A stretch of 64,000 nucleotides of DNA from Jacaranda mimosifolia (lineage: Eukaryota; Streptophyta; Magnoliopsida; Lamiales; Bignoniaceae), in NCBI GenBank assembly GCA_018894105.1, contig CM032133.1, forward strand, positions 372,001 through 436,000. The letters are read 5' to 3'. Positions 1-11,700 of the stretch are shown here, one piece after another (positions within the stretch are counted from its first letter, which is position 1; each line of letters starts with the position of its first letter). Both the position numbers and the translations under genes were made by a program. The notes below the pieces were generated by a model. That model had not been told where the DNA came from, searched no databases, and worked only from the letters and a program-made list of their open reading frames with translations.

Positions 1-340
1 CCCAACCTGAACCTGTCGTGGGCCGATGGGCTTGAATACCCAAAACATTTCCGTTGCCGGAACTCGAACACAGGTCTTTCTGGTGAGAGCCGAATATCCT
101 AACCATCTAGACTACAACGGATTTCTGTTGGCTTAATGAATCACGAAGGTAAACAGATGGAATTGTGCCGCAAATTTAAAAACTCCGAAGCAAAACCCTC
201 TTCCCTCTATATCACGGTTGTTTTCGACTCTCTTATCCACTCTGAATACTTCCCTGCTTCAGGTGCTTCTTTGATTTTTCTTTTTCCCCGAAGAGTTGTA
301 TCTAGTTGCATTTCTATGTGATTTCTCAATTTAAGAAGTT
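1..340 (+). repeat. Duplicated block shared with 18590-19000
   Basis: The block starts with the same words as 18590 onward (CCCAACCTGAACCTGTCGT, then a GGGCTTGAATACCCAAAA stretch). It continues through the tRNA-Glu sequence and then a CT-rich stretch ending CTGCTTCAGGTG, which looks like a leader exon with a splice donor. In the 18.6-kb copy the same stretch lies about 1 kb upstream of the ATP23 pseudogene. No ATP23 coding exon follows here, so this is a partial copy, and the window edge hides what lies to its left. The short reading frame at 136-321 has no recognisable product. Confidence 0.75.
49..121 (-). tRNA. tRNA-Glu (anticodon CTC), possibly slightly degenerate
   Basis: Read on the minus strand, a 73-nt cloverleaf fits a plant nuclear tRNA-Glu. 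The 7-bp acceptor stem TCCGTTG/CAACGGA is perfect and the discriminator is A. The anticodon loop CTCTCAC places CTC at plus positions 85-87. Box A reads TAGTCTAGATGG and box B contains GTTCGAGTT. A run of T on the minus strand just downstream (plus A-run at 42-45) could end Pol III transcription. The anticodon stem has one G-A mismatch and the T stem about one mismatch plus G-T pairs, so this may be a weakened or inactive copy. A truncated relative lies at 18662-18707. Confidence 0.75.
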
Positions 341-1850
341 GCGGAAGCAAACTTTAAATTTTATCTGTATGTGATGCCTTTTTTTTTTTTTTTAATAACT
401 AAAATTTATCTTAAAGACAATTAGATAAATTAATTTAAAATAATAAATGAACTTTAAAATTAATTAACTGTACCAAAGGACAATCAAGTCCGTAAAAAAA
501 GGGCAAAAAAACTCTAATGAGTTTGAACTCATGAAAACTATAATACATAAATATTAAATCCCAGATAGAAATTATTGTTAACACAAATTATAAACAACAG
601 TTTATAAAGAAATTATAAAACAATTTATAATCACAAGGGCAGTGTTTGTAAAATCAATATTATAAATATTTTAGAAAATAGAAAACACTAGTACAAAAAT
701 TCCAAAAACTATTCAGTTGCAATTTAGTTTAACATAAGCATAAACCAAAGCAAGCATACTAATTTGGAATATAAGAACAGAAATACGAAGATCAATATAT
801 AAATCGAGAAATTATCTTAAAGTTCTATATTGTAACAGAACTTAGACTGAATCACCAGAATATGATTTGCTTTGAAGAAATTATCGCCCCTACCAGTGCA
901 AAGGGTACAACAAAACTTTCTCTAAAATAAGACAGTCTCAAAAGCCTTTTGGTGCAGCCCAAAAAGCTTCATCTCGAACACCACTCAATTGCAAGAAAGA
1001 GACAAGCAACACTATGTGAGAAAGATAGATATCGGAGAGAGAGAAGAGATTTTCTTAGTTGTGTCTTATTCTGCCTGTAGCAACAACTATATATAGGCGA
1101 GGGGGAGAAGCCTGAAGGATGTCTAGGTTCATTATAGAACAAATGTGTAAAGTATGTCCAAATTCATTTTGAACCAAATATATTGAACTAGTAACTCCAG
1201 AAACATTTCTGGCAATTTTTGTAACTGCAGAAACGGCTAGCAAAACAAAAATTCTAGACAAAATTGGAATTTTCAATAAAAAGATTAAACAGAGACTCGA
1301 GACAATTCACCCAAATGCCCATTGCCATCGCCATCACCCGAGCCAAGTGGGCAGCAGCAGCACGCATGTGGACACACCCCCATAAGTCCCTTAGTTGATA
1401 TTTTACCGAGCATCAATACTTGAACCATATATAAAATGTATTTCCATTGGGTAAACTTTCAATGTGGGATAAGTGGTCTTGTATCAGACAAATAACCTTT
1501 TATACTTTCACTTATTCCCCCATACTTTGTCTCACAAGCAATGTAAGATTTTCCACATACATAATCTTTTGTCATTTTGTCTCCCCTTTCATATTTACAC
1601 AACACTTACGGATTCTAACCAAATTGGCATCTATCCATAAGTTTAATTACTTCTTAAACATGTAATTAAACAAAAATTCCAATTGATTTGATGCCAATTA
1701 CAACAGAAATTGGGAACAAAAGATCATTCATGAAACTCTCAAAGTGGAAGAGCTCGTGAGGAGCATATCTTTCTATGTACGTTCCTAAAAAAATGAACCA
1801 ACACTTCTATTGTTTTCTAAAAGGGACCTCATTCCATTTTCGAGTAACAT
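341..1850. other. AT-rich intergenic stretch, no gene recognised
   Basis: The sequence is AT-rich with no convincing reading frame. Around 1085-1100 a CTATATATAGGC stretch resembles a TATA box. Around 1460-1580 the text (GTGGGATAAGTGG, TCTCACAAGCAATG) resembles promoter-proximal LTR sequence. Together with the PBS-like site at 1856 this suggests the worn remains of an LTR retrotransposon, but no matching second LTR is visible. Confidence 0.4.
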
Positions 1851-1855
1851 CTTTT

Positions 1856-1869
1856 TGGCGCCGTCTGTG
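1856..1869 (+). other. Gypsy-type primer-binding-site-like sequence
   Basis: TGGCGCCGTCTGTG matches the kind of primer-binding site found just after the 5' LTR of many plant Gypsy elements. A Lys/Glu-rich frame follows (1870-2010) but ends quickly and shows no gag motif. This is probably a retrotransposon remnant. Confidence 0.35.
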
Positions 1870-1899
1870 AAAAACTCAAAGGAAGAAGAAGTAACGTTG

Positions 1900-2769
1900 A
1901 GATTAAAAATGAGATTGAGAGCTTGCAAACCTAGCAATCAAATGCCCCAACATCAAAAAATGTTGAAAGTCACCAACAGGAAATATTACCTGATCAATGC
2001 CAAATCCTACCATTGATACACCCCAGTACATGAGGAGACACCCATACAGTAGGCTCCTCCTGTAGAACCGTCTGGCCAATCATGTAAGAAGCATGGAGAA
2101 CGCTGTTAGAAAACATTACAAACCAAGCCACAATGAAATATTTATTTTTTCTTTTTAGCAACTCTTCTTTTTTTTTTTTTTTAAACAAATCTACACATTA
2201 CATTAAATAAAAAATGTAATTTATCTTTTACTAATTTGGAAAATTTTGAAATTGAAAAACTACTAGGACATTCGGCCCTTTAATTTTTTGCATTAGGTAT
2301 TGTAATACAAACTTAATGTGTATATATAAAATCTGTCCACGTCATTGTTAATAGTTTAGGCAAATTATTTTTATAAATTGTTACACTAGATTATTTAATA
2401 TGGTCTATTATACGACTTTACTTTTCAAAATTAAGTAATAAAAATGCTAGCTGCACCATGTAGTACCTTCACTTTTTACCATAAGAGAAAAAATATAATA
2501 TATATTTATGCGAAGTTGTTTTGAAAATATTGATATATAGTTGATGTCTTGTCGCCATGCAGCAGCATGCAAGCAATGCCTTCCTTTTCCATCAAAAAAA
2601 TCAAAAGCAATGCTTTCCTCTTTTCGTCAATCTCAATTATTCTTTTAATCGAAGTTGCCTACAAAGTTATTCCCTTGTTAATTGTTCAAACACTACATTT
2701 TGGGCCTCAGAGTCAAAAAGTGATCGGCCCCAATTTCTTTAACAAATTCACCCCATTTTTCATATCCTC
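1900..2769. other. Intergenic stretch, no gene recognised
   Basis: AT-rich sequence with poly-A and poly-T runs (for example 2165-2182). The short frames at 2549-2797 and 1994-2188 have no recognisable similarity and no start context or neighbours that support them. Confidence 0.4.
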
Positions 2770-2772
2770 TTA

Positions 2773-3007
2773 CTATCCGTTTGGTTTTGTCTTCTAGAGG
2801 CATTTTCATTTTTTGATGAAAAAAAATAGTGAAAAGTTAGTCATAAGTGTGAGTTTGAAAATAAAATATTGTTTGAATATTTTGTTTAAAATGAAATGAT
2901 TGTATATGCTTGAAAATGAGTTGTATATGGATATTATAGTATTTTTGTATTAAATATCGTGCAAATGAGAGTATAAAAAAATAAAGTATGAAAATGGAAA
3001 GAGGTTG
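2773..3007. mobile_element. Tourist-like MITE, right end missing
   Basis: A TTA (2770-2772) precedes a CCGTTTGGTTTTG end of the same type as the complete MITE at 20891-21273. The body (ATTTTCATTTT, AGTGAAAAG, GAAATGATTGTATA) is homologous to that copy and to 3011 onward. The right terminal repeat is not recognisable where the next copy begins, so two family members sit head to tail. Confidence 0.6.
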
Positions 3008-3231
3008 TAAGGGGCTATTTGGATTTGTTTTTTGGAGACATTTTCATTTTATAGTGAAAAGGAATAGTGAAAAGTTTTATAGATGTGTTTTTGAAAATGA
3101 AATATTGTTTGAATGTTTTGCTTAAAATGTAATGATTATGTAATGTTGAAAAATGAGTTATATTTGGATATGAATGTGTTTTTGTATTAAAAATCGTGCA
3201 AATGAGAGTAAAAAAAATAAAGTGTGTGAAA

Positions 3232-3233
<2 letters not shown>

Positions 3234-3267
<34 letters not shown>
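3234..3267. repeat. (GA)n microsatellite
   Basis: About 17 uninterrupted GA units inside the MITE at 3011-4182. Confidence 0.95.
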
Positions 3268-3272
<5 letters not shown>

Positions 3273-3322
3273 AATAATATTTTGAGAATGAAAATGTCTG
3301 TGAAAATAAGCCCAAAACAATG

Positions 3323-4026
3323 TTTTCAAAATAGGACCGGACAATGAACCGGTGACCTTACTGTTTACTAGTTCAATCGGTTCATCTGGTTCGAACAGTA
3401 GTCGAACCAGTATGACGTAATAATTATATTTAATTTTATAAATATATAATATTTTAATAATACCAAAAAATAAAACTTTCAATTGACATAGAAAGAATAT
3501 TATTTGAAAAAAAATTCAACTCGCTTATTTTTAAGTACATTTTTTAGAAAATAATACTATTTCACAATTAGTCAATTATAAATAAATAAAAAATAATGTT
3601 TCATATTAATTTAAGTAATCATTCATTTCAAACTTCAATTCCAAATAAAAATAAATTCTTCTACGCTAAATATTCAACATAATTTAAGAGAGATTAAACA
3701 AAATAAAATAACAAATTAAACATAAATATTCACATACAACTACCACTTCATTAAATTTTAAGAAAATAAATTCATGTTTCAAAAAATTATATGTCCAAAA
3801 TCTTTAATCATCATTTTCAACTCACAATTTCTCTTTTCTTTTTTTACTTTTTTAAAAAAAATTAAAAATTAAAAATTAAAAGAAGAAGAAGAAGAAGAAG
3901 AATAAACCGGTCTGGTTTTGACCAGTTCAACCAATTTTTGACTGGTTTTGACCACCACCGATTTTAAGGCTTCAACCAGACCGGACAGGCCACCGGTCAC
4001 CGGTCCAGTCCGGTTTTCAAATCAGT
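3323..4026. mobile_element. hAT-like MITE nested in the Tourist-like element
   Basis: The ends are rich in ACCGG and CCGGT words in inverted orientation: left TTTTCAAAATAGGACCGG, right CCAGTCCGGTTTTCAAA. The middle is AT-rich and non-coding apart from a GAA-repeat run near 3880-3902. It splits the flanking MITE. Exact ends and target duplication are uncertain. Confidence 0.45.
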
Positions 4027-4272
4027 GCCAAAAAATAAAAACAAATGAGTTGTAAGAGTGTGTTTGAAAAAATGTGCTGAAAATAAAAATATTCGTGAGA
4101 ATAAGGGAGAAGTTGATAACTTTCTATTTTCATTTTTAAGAGAAAATAAAAACAGGTTTTGAAAACAAAAGCAAAGGGGCACTTAGCTCTCACATTTTTC
4201 ATATTTGCAAAAAACTTGAATATTTGGTGATAATATGTTTTAGGTGAAAGTTTTTCAAAATTAAAATATACA

Positions 4273-4936
4273 TGTTGATTTTGCCTTGAAATTTGGGGCT
4301 TAATTGACAAAGAACAAAAGAAATGGAGCGAATCGGTTGAAATTGGTTCGAGGAACACACCCAGACGTGTGTTGGTAGGATGCCACACACCGAGGTGCAA
4401 GGATGTGTGCGCTTTGGTGCGCAGCACGACAAGAAACAGGGAAAAACACGCCTCGTACGCCCTAGTGCAAGTTTTTTGCGCCCCGGCGCTTAGTGAACAG
4501 TAACTTTGCACTGGGGTGCAAACTTTCTACCCAACATTCGATTTTCTAGGGACAAGTCAGTTTTGTGCATGCCATGGCACAAGTCATGTGTGCCCCAGTG
4601 CGCGATGGATGCTCATTTCACCTAGGAATCTACTTCGCGGGTATTTAATTAGTTTTCTTCCAGGATAAACAGACGAGACACATACACGATAGATTCTAAC
4701 TGCTTTTGGGATAGTTTCTCAAAACGGAGTTTAGAACGAGGGTGTTGGGTGTTCTCATGAGATTTGTGGGATTTAAGTTTTTTTACTTGTTACTTGATTT
4801 GAGATCAATAAATTCTTTTCTTTGTTGGGTAGATTAGGCACATCACTGAACCATGTTAATTCTCGTTGTTACTTTATATTGAATTACTTTACTGTTATTT
4901 CATAGTTTTAACAATAGATCTTCATGGGTTTCAATA
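4273..4936 (+). repeat. 5' LTR of the Copia element
   Basis: It begins TGTTGATTTTGCC directly after TSD ATACA and ends TTTCAATA (the other LTR ends TTTCAACA), just before the PBS. From about 4450 it matches 8893-9392 closely, with scattered substitutions and small indels, so the insertion is not recent. Confidence 0.9.
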
Positions 4937-4963
4937 AATTGGTATCGGAGCAGGTTGGATCAG

Positions 4964-7900
4964 ATGTCAGGCATGAAGTATGAGGTAGAGAAATTTGATG
5001 GGAAGAACAAATTTGGGTAGTGGAAGATGAAGGCTCACGCCCTCTTGTGTCAAAAAGATTTACATAGAGCATTAAAGGGCAGAGATTCCTTGCCGAAAAC
5101 GTTGACAGAAGAGGAGAAAGATGAGTTCATGGCGAAGGCTTATGGTACTATAGTGTTATCATTGGTGGATAACGTACTAAGAGAGGTCGCCATGAAAAGT
5201 ACGCCAGTGGATTTATGGAAAAAGCTGGAGAGTTTATATATGACGAATCCTTGACAAATCAGCTAAATTTGAAAAAGCGGTTATACACATTAAGAATGAA
5301 GGAATGTGCATCTATTACTCAGCATATTGATTTTTTCAATAAGGTTATTCTGGATCTTGCTAGTATAGATGTTAAAATTGAAAATGAAGACCAAACATTG
5401 ATTCTCTTATATTCTTTACCTAAATCTTTTGAGCATTTGATTACCACTTTGTTGTACGGGAGGGATATGATTTCAATGGAGGATGTAAATTGCCTCATTG
5501 AATTCCAACGAGTTGAGAAAATATGTCCTAGACAGCAACAATAGTTAAAGTGGGGAAGAATTGGTGACGAAAGGGAGACCGAGAGAAAGGGGAAGGAGCA
5601 GAGGCCGATCGAAGTCCCGAACCAAGCCTAAAAATAGTGACAAGTGTTTTAGGTGCGGTGGAAAGGGGCATTGAAAACGAAATTATCCGGAGTGAGGAAA
5701 GGTGAAAGATACATGTGAAACTTTTGACCAGAAACGAGATGATGTCGCAGAAATTATTGAGGATGAGTCTGATGGTAGGCTTGTTCTCAACGTTGCCAAA
5801 ACTTTACTAAGCTCTGAATGGATTTTGGATAGTGGCTATTTCTATTACATGTGCCCACGAGAAGATTGGTTTACCACATATCAAAAATACGATGGTGGTA
5901 AAGTGCTTATGGGAAATGATGCTTCTTGCAGGGTTGTATGAATTAACTCAGTTTGTATTAGAATACATAATGGCATAGTAAGGACCCTAAAAGATGTACG
6001 TTATGTTCCAGATCTGAAGAAAAATATGATATCCCTGGGTACTCTAGATAAGAATGGTTGTGAGTACAAAGCTTGAGATGGAGTTCTGTGGGTTTCCAAA
6101 GGTGCATTACTCATCATGAAGGTAGACAAGTGGAATGACCTTTACATATTATAGGGAAACACGACTTCTAGTACTACAACAGTTTCTTCATCAATCAATG
6201 ATAATACAAGATTGTGGCATATGCGGCTTGGGCATAAAAGTGAGAAGGGGATGTTAGAACTGAGCAAACGAGGTTTGCTTTATGGAGAGAAGACTGGAGA
6301 ACTAGATTTCTGTGAGCAATGTGTGCTTGGCAAGCAACACAGGGTGAATTCGGGACTGCAGTTCATAGGACCAAGGGCACCTTGGATTACATTCACTCAG
6401 ATCTTTGGGGGCCTTCTTAGGTTCATTCAAAGGGAGGTGCTAGGTACATGCTGACATTCATTGATGATTTCTCACAGAGAGTATGGTTGTACATGCTAAA
6501 TAATTAGTATGAGGTGTTTGTTAACTTCAAGTAATGGAAACTTTAATTGAGAAGCAAATAGGAAAGAAGATCAAGCACCTGAGGACTGACAACGGATTGG
6601 AGTTCTGCAACAAGGAATTTTAAGAATTTTATGATAAAAAAAGAATTGTGAGGCATCGCACAGTTGTACATCCACCACAACAGAATGGAGTTGCAGAATG
6701 GACTATCTTGGAAAGAGCTAGATGCATGCTCTTTACCGTCGGATTATCCAAAGGTTTTCAGGTAGAAGTGATTAACACTGCGTGTTATTTGGTGAATTGG
6801 TCACCACTAACTGCTTTGGACTGCAAGACATCAATGGAAGTTTAGTCTGGGTCTCCTGTTGATTACTCAAATCTGAGAGTAATTGGGCGTCCAACCTATG
6901 CTTATGTCTAGGATGGGAAGCTTGAGCCAAGGGCATGGAAATGCATATTTCTAGGCTATGCAAATGGAGTCAAAGGTTATCATTTGTGGTGTAATGATGA
7001 CAAGCGTTCCAAGATGATTATCAACAAGGATGTGATATTTGATGAGTCTGCAATGATGACAAAGGTGGAGCAGTCTGAAAGCAATCAACAGGGTGTTAAG
7101 GAGAAGGTGAAGTTTGAACTTGACATTACACACGTTTCAAAGGAGAAACAGAAGCTGGTAGATGAAGCTGGTGAGAGCATACTACCACCTAATCAACAGC
7201 AGGCTACTACAAAATTATCGCTTAGCTTGCGATAGGGAAAGGAGATAGATCAAACCACCATAACGGTTTGCTTACTCAGATCTAGTAGCTTATGCTTTGA
7301 GTTCAGCCGAGAAGTTTGTAGGAGATGATCCAGTCTCATACAAAGAGGCAAATTCTAGGCCAGATTCTGATAAATGGGTTGCAGCTATGAGTAAAGAGAT
7401 GAAGTCTCTACAAAAGAATAACACATGGAAGCTAGTTGATGTGCCCAAAGGGCAGAAGATTGTAGGTTGCAAATGGATCTACAAGAAAAATAAAGGGACT
7501 CTCAAGATTGAAGAGGCTAGATACAAGGCACGATTGGTTGCTAAGGGTTTTACTCAAAGAGAGGGAGTTGACTTTCATGAAGTGTTCTCCCCACTTGTGA
7601 AACATACTTCCATTCATGTTTTACTTGCCATGGTTGCTTTGTTTGACATGGAGCTGGAGCAGATGGATGTGAAATAGCATTTCTGCATGGTGAGTTGGAG
7701 GAACAAATCTACATGAGCCAACCAAAGGAATTTGTTGTTTCCAAGAAACAAAATCAAGCATGTCTTTTAAAGAGGTCATTATATGGCTTGAAACAGTTTC
7801 CTAGGCAGTGGTATAAAAGGTTTGATGCTTTTATTACCAAAATAGGATATACAAGAAGCAAATTTGATTGTTGCTTATATTATAAAATTTGTAGTGATAG

Positions 7901-8936
7901 TTTTCTCATATATTTGATGTTGTACATTGATGATATGTTGATTGCCTTTAGAAACATATCTGAGATCAACCAATTAAAAGCTCAGTTATGTGAAGAATTT
8001 GAGATGAAGCATTTGGGCGATGCAAAGAAGATATTAAGCATAAAGATCATCTGGGACAGACACGCAGGAATATTGTACTTGTCTCAACAATATTACATTG
8101 AGAAAGTACTTAGGCGATTTGGGATGGATAAGTCCAAGCCAGTTAGTACGCCACTTGCAACTCATTTCATGCTCCCATTAGATCTATCACCGAGTATTGA
8201 ATAGGAGATGGAGCACATGTCTAATGTGTTGTATGCTAGTGCAGTGGGTAGCTTGATGTACACCATGGTATGCACTAGGCCAGATATTTCACACAGAGTC
8301 AATGTTGTGATCAGATACATGCACAAGCGAGGAAAGACTCATTGGCAAGCTGTGAAATGGATCATGAGGTATGTGAGAGTCTCTATAAACAGATGTTTGA
8401 GGTATAATCGATTGAACTCTACTATTAGAATTATTAACTATGTGGATGCAGATTATACCAGAGATTTGGACAGCAGAAGGACCATGACGGGCTATGTGTT
8501 TTGTTTATCAAGTTGTACGATTAGCTGGAAGGCGACTTTGCAATCATTAGTTGCATTGTCCACAACAGAAGCTGAGTACATGACTTTGGCTAAAGGTGTC
8601 AAGGAAGGCATTTGGCTAAAGGGGTTGATCGATGATATAGGTATGACTTTTGAGATCACTAAAGTATTTTGTGACAGTCAGAGTGCCATACACTTGTCAA
8701 AGAATCAAGCGTTTCATGATAAAACAAAGCACATAGATGTGAGGTATCACTTTGTCCGGGATATGGTGTCTCAAGGTGTCATGTTGGTTGATCAGGTTGG
8801 GACTAAGGATTATTCGGTAGACATGTTGACTAAGGTAGTTCCAGGAATCAAATACGAACATTGCTTAGATTTGGTTAATGTTTGCAGACTACGCCTTGTG
8901 CACACCAGCACAAGTTTTTTGCACCTCGGCACGTAG
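4964..8936 (+). pseudogene. Copia gag-pol polyprotein remnant
   Basis: Gag starts at ATG 4964 and has an in-frame TAG within about 20 codons and a frameshift near 5250. The zinc knuckle near 5646-5690 keeps CxxC and GH, then hits a stop and has lost its last Cys. The protease motif WILDSG is at 5819-5836. The GAG-pre-integrase zinc motif (HMRLGH ... CEQC) lies at 6212-6346 and integrase fragments at about 6450-6900 (FIDDFS, RTDNG, QQNGVAE). RT runs from 7297 with the catalytic YIDDML at about 7923, and RNase H at 8208-8900 with the ALSTTEAEY and DSQSAIHL type motifs. Stops at 7676 and 8202 and several others separate the pieces. Confidence 0.92.
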
Positions 8937-9392
8937 TGACCAGTAACTTTGTGCCCCGGCGCACAAGTTTTTTGCGTCCTGGTGCAAACTTTTTGCCCAA
9001 CATTTGATTTTCTTGGCACAAGTTAGTTTTGTACGTGCCGACACGCGCGGCCTGGCACGCGGCAATGCCCACTTCACCTAGGACTCTACTTTGCAGGTAT
9101 TTAATTAGTTTTCTTCTGGGACAAACAGACGAGACACATACATGATATATTCTAACTGCTTTTGAGATAGTTTTTCGAGACGGAGTTTAGAACAAGAGTG
9201 TTGTGTGTTCTTGTGAGATTTGTGGGATTCAAGTTTTTTTACTTGTTACTTGATTTGAGATCAATAAATTCTTTTCTTTGTCAGGTAGATTAGGCACATC
9301 GCCGAATCACATTAAATCTCATTATCAATTTATATTGAATTAATTTATTGTTATTTCATAGTTTTAACAATAAATCCTTCTGAATTTCAACA
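8893..9392 (+). repeat. Truncated 3' LTR of the Copia element
   Basis: Homologous to the 3' three-quarters of the 5' LTR, ending TTTCAACA before TSD ATACA (9393-9397). Homology begins directly after the RNase H frame, so the polypurine tract and the LTR start have been deleted. Confidence 0.88.
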
Positions 9393-9397
9393 ATACA

Positions 9398-9855
9398 TTT
9401 TTCAAGTAAAGACATTGTTACGTAATGCATTTTTCATTTTAAAAGAATTGTATTAAATAAGACATGTAATGTCTTTCTCTTGATTTTTGAAAAAATAAAA
9501 TAAAGTCAATGCACGCGTCAGGGTGATGCTTTATTATGTTTCAAATTTATAATATTTGAAAACTATTTTTATTTTTAGTATTTGTTAGAAAGACCCTTTT
9601 TCTGTATAGATAAAAAAAATGGAAAGAAAGAAAAAAAAAAAAAAAGAAATTGATATCATAACCAAATATAATTTTAGTTATTTTATCGGATGATTCTTGA
9701 TTGACCCTATGATATTTTAATTTATGATCAAGGATAACACCATTAATTTGCTATTGTCACCATATTCCATCTATAGTAATTGTGTTCTCTAAATGTGTTA
9801 ATTAGTCTGAAGGGACTTTCTTATGAATGTATTCTAGAAAAGAGCTGAAATTAAG
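9398..9855. other. Intergenic stretch, no gene
   Basis: AT-rich sequence with a poly-A tract near 9630-9648. No reading frame or repeat structure is recognised. Confidence 0.5.
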
Positions 9856-9863
9856 GTTGAAGG

Positions 9864-10940
9864 TAGGCCTGTAAATGGGTAGGGTAAGACCCAAAATGTC
9901 ATACTCATACCCATACCCGTACCCATACTTATTAAATATAATGTAATGGGTATGGGTAGGGTCTATACCCATAAATTACCCATGTACCCATACCCATACA
10001 TTACCCATTACTTTATATTTAAATTTAATTTATGAACCTAAAAATTGTTTATACCGAAATCAAATTTATATTAATGATAAACTTTTTATGTATAAAAATT
10101 ATAAATATGTGAATGAGCTAAATAAATTTTTTATTAAAAATTAAACTAAATTAATAAAATTAATAAATTGAGATTGCAATTTTTTTTTTTTTAAAATGAA
10201 ATAGCATAGCAACAGTTGAACACTTTTTATTAATAAAATTAATAATGGAATAAATATTTTTATAAAAACAATTAATAAAATTAATTTTGCTAATGAATAA
10301 AGTTTATTAATATAGAAATTAATTGTTTTTATAAAATTAAATATAGAAAAAGTTTTTGCTCTTAAACTGTTTTTATTAACTATTTTTTTAATAAACTGTA
10401 TATAAACCGTATTTTTTTAATAAACTGTTTTTATTCACTATTTTTTTAATAAACTGTATGTTTTTTAATAAACTATTTTTATTAACTGTTTTTATTAACT
10501 TTTTTTTAATAAACTGTTTTTATGAACTGTTTTAATTAACTACTTTTAAACTGTATTTTTTTTAATTAGCAAAAAGTTTAACTGCTAATAATATTAATAA
10601 AGTTTAACTATTATATTAATAAAATAGTTAATTTAATTAGTAAAAAGTTTAAAATTAATTAATTTAAATTTAATGATTAAATTAAATATAGAAAAAAAAT
10701 TATTTTTTGTTATCATATGCAAAATAATATTTTTAGTATATATTAAGAAAATTAGTGTATACATTAAAAACATAAGTATAATAAACTAGACCCAATGGGT
10801 CTTGGGTTAGTTAGGGTAGGGTAGGATTAGGGTCTCATTCTTTTGGGTATTTTAGGGTAGGGTAAAAATTGGGTATTTTTGTTTGGGTATTTTAGGGTAT
10901 GGGTATGGGTAGGGTGATACCCTACCCATTTACAGGCCTA
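9864..10940. mobile_element. Non-autonomous hAT-type element (1077 bp)
   Basis: The ends TAGGCCTGTAAATGGGTAGGGT and ACCCTACCCATTTACAGGCCTA are perfect inverted repeats of about 22 bp. They are flanked by a perfect 8-bp target duplication GTTGAAGG (9856-9863 and 10941-10948). Subterminal regions are packed with GGGTA/TACCC words in both orientations (about 9895-10010 and 10795-10930), a usual hAT transposase-binding arrangement. The core is extremely AT-rich and has no frame, so it depends on a transposase elsewhere. Confidence 0.93.
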
Positions 10941-10998
10941 GTTGAAGGTGTTACAAGGAAAAAAAGTGTGAAAGTCGACTTAATTAATTCAGTTGTTA

Positions 10999-11214
10999 AA
11001 AGAGGGTTTGAAGGGAAATCATTGGGATAAAATTCTAAATGTCCTATATGATTGGTCATATATATAATCGTGCTTATATAGATGCTTTTTATACAATATT
11101 TTTTACTGGATCAATAAAGGAATTGACTTAACTCATTTTTTTGATAGACGATTAATTGATGGAATTATGAAGAGGGTTGGGATATAAGTTTCTCTTTGTA
11201 GGAGAAGGCATTGT
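10999..11214 (+). pseudogene. Plastid ndhF 3' fragment in nuclear DNA (NUPT)
   Basis: The translation resembles the C-terminal region of the plastid NADH dehydrogenase-like subunit NdhF. Recognisable words are WDKILNVLYDWS, YNRAYIDAFY, FFTGSIKELT and, after a stop, THFFDRRLIDGI, then VGEGI in another frame. Several stops and frameshifts are present. It starts shortly after the hAT element and is joined to an rpl2 piece, an order not normal for plastomes, so the DNA was rearranged before, during or after transfer to the nucleus. Confidence 0.72.
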
Positions 11215-11244
11215 ACAATTTTGGAAGGGGTTTTGTTAGATAAA

Positions 11245-11440
11245 AAAGGTGAATCTACCTCAACTGATATGCCCCTAGACACAGCCATACATAAAATAAA
11301 AATCACACTTAAAAAAGATGGACAATTAGTTAGAGCAGCGAGCGTTGTGGTGGAATTGATCGCTCAAGGAGGGAAACTGATCATATTAAAAATTACCTTC
11401 TAGGAGTTCCATTTGATATTCAAAAACTTAAACCTTTAAA
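11245..11440 (+). pseudogene. Plastid rpl2 exon 2 fragment in nuclear DNA (NUPT)
   Basis: The frame at 11221-11403 contains [20 protein letters not shown] followed by [17 protein letters not shown], a clear but diverged match to the start of plastid ribosomal protein L2 exon 2. After LKI the frame breaks, and a LPS...GVPFDIQK-type continuation is visible in another frame to about 11440. The open frame is only 60 codons and has no L2 remainder, so it is a decayed fragment and not a gene. Confidence 0.72.
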
Positions 11441-11700
11441 TAATTTCTTTATGCATGTCAAATTTAAAATTCTACAGACTGGAGCTGCTTATAGTATTTC
11501 TCACGGGAGGTCAAGGAACACTCATTGTTTGCCATTGTATATTCATGCATGGCAGCGGAAGTCAAATGTAAACTCAATTATTACGGTTTAAAATTTTTAT
11601 TTCAGTATATGTTTCATTTCCTATTCTATTGTATGAATTTACGGCATGTGTATTAAATATTTTTTTTTTAAAAAAATTGATTAGGAACCAAATACACTTG

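Larger units (their letters stand above)
3011..4182. mobile_element. Tourist-like MITE interrupted by a nested element
   Basis: The left end GGGGCTATTTGGATTTGTTTT (preceded by TAA) and the right end, GAAAACAAAAGCAAAGGGGCAC followed by TTA at 4183-4185, form an imperfect inverted pair. The body matches the MITE at 20891-21273 on both sides of an insert at about 3323-4026. A pure GA microsatellite (3234-3267) lies inside. TTA/TAA target sites and this terminal type indicate the PIF/Harbinger Tourist group. Confidence 0.6.
4273..9392 (+). mobile_element. Copia LTR retrotransposon, Tork/TNT1-like, degenerate
   Basis: The element runs TG...CA and is flanked by the 5-bp duplication ATACA (4268-4272 and 9393-9397). 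The 5' LTR is 4273-4936. A PBS beginning TGGTATCGGAGC follows at 4940. The 3' LTR remnant is about 8893-9392. Internal order is gag, protease, integrase, RT, RNase H, which is Copia order. Many stops and frameshifts make it non-autonomous. The polypurine tract and about the first 160 bp of the 3' LTR are missing. Confidence 0.93.

Noticed and set aside
3015..3482. A 155-codon minus-strand frame
   Set aside because: It crosses a GA microsatellite and MITE sequence, giving a Ser-Leu run; no protein-like content.
11221..11403. A possible new 60-aa gene
   Set aside because: Its sequence is a decayed piece of plastid rpl2 exon 2, cut at both ends.
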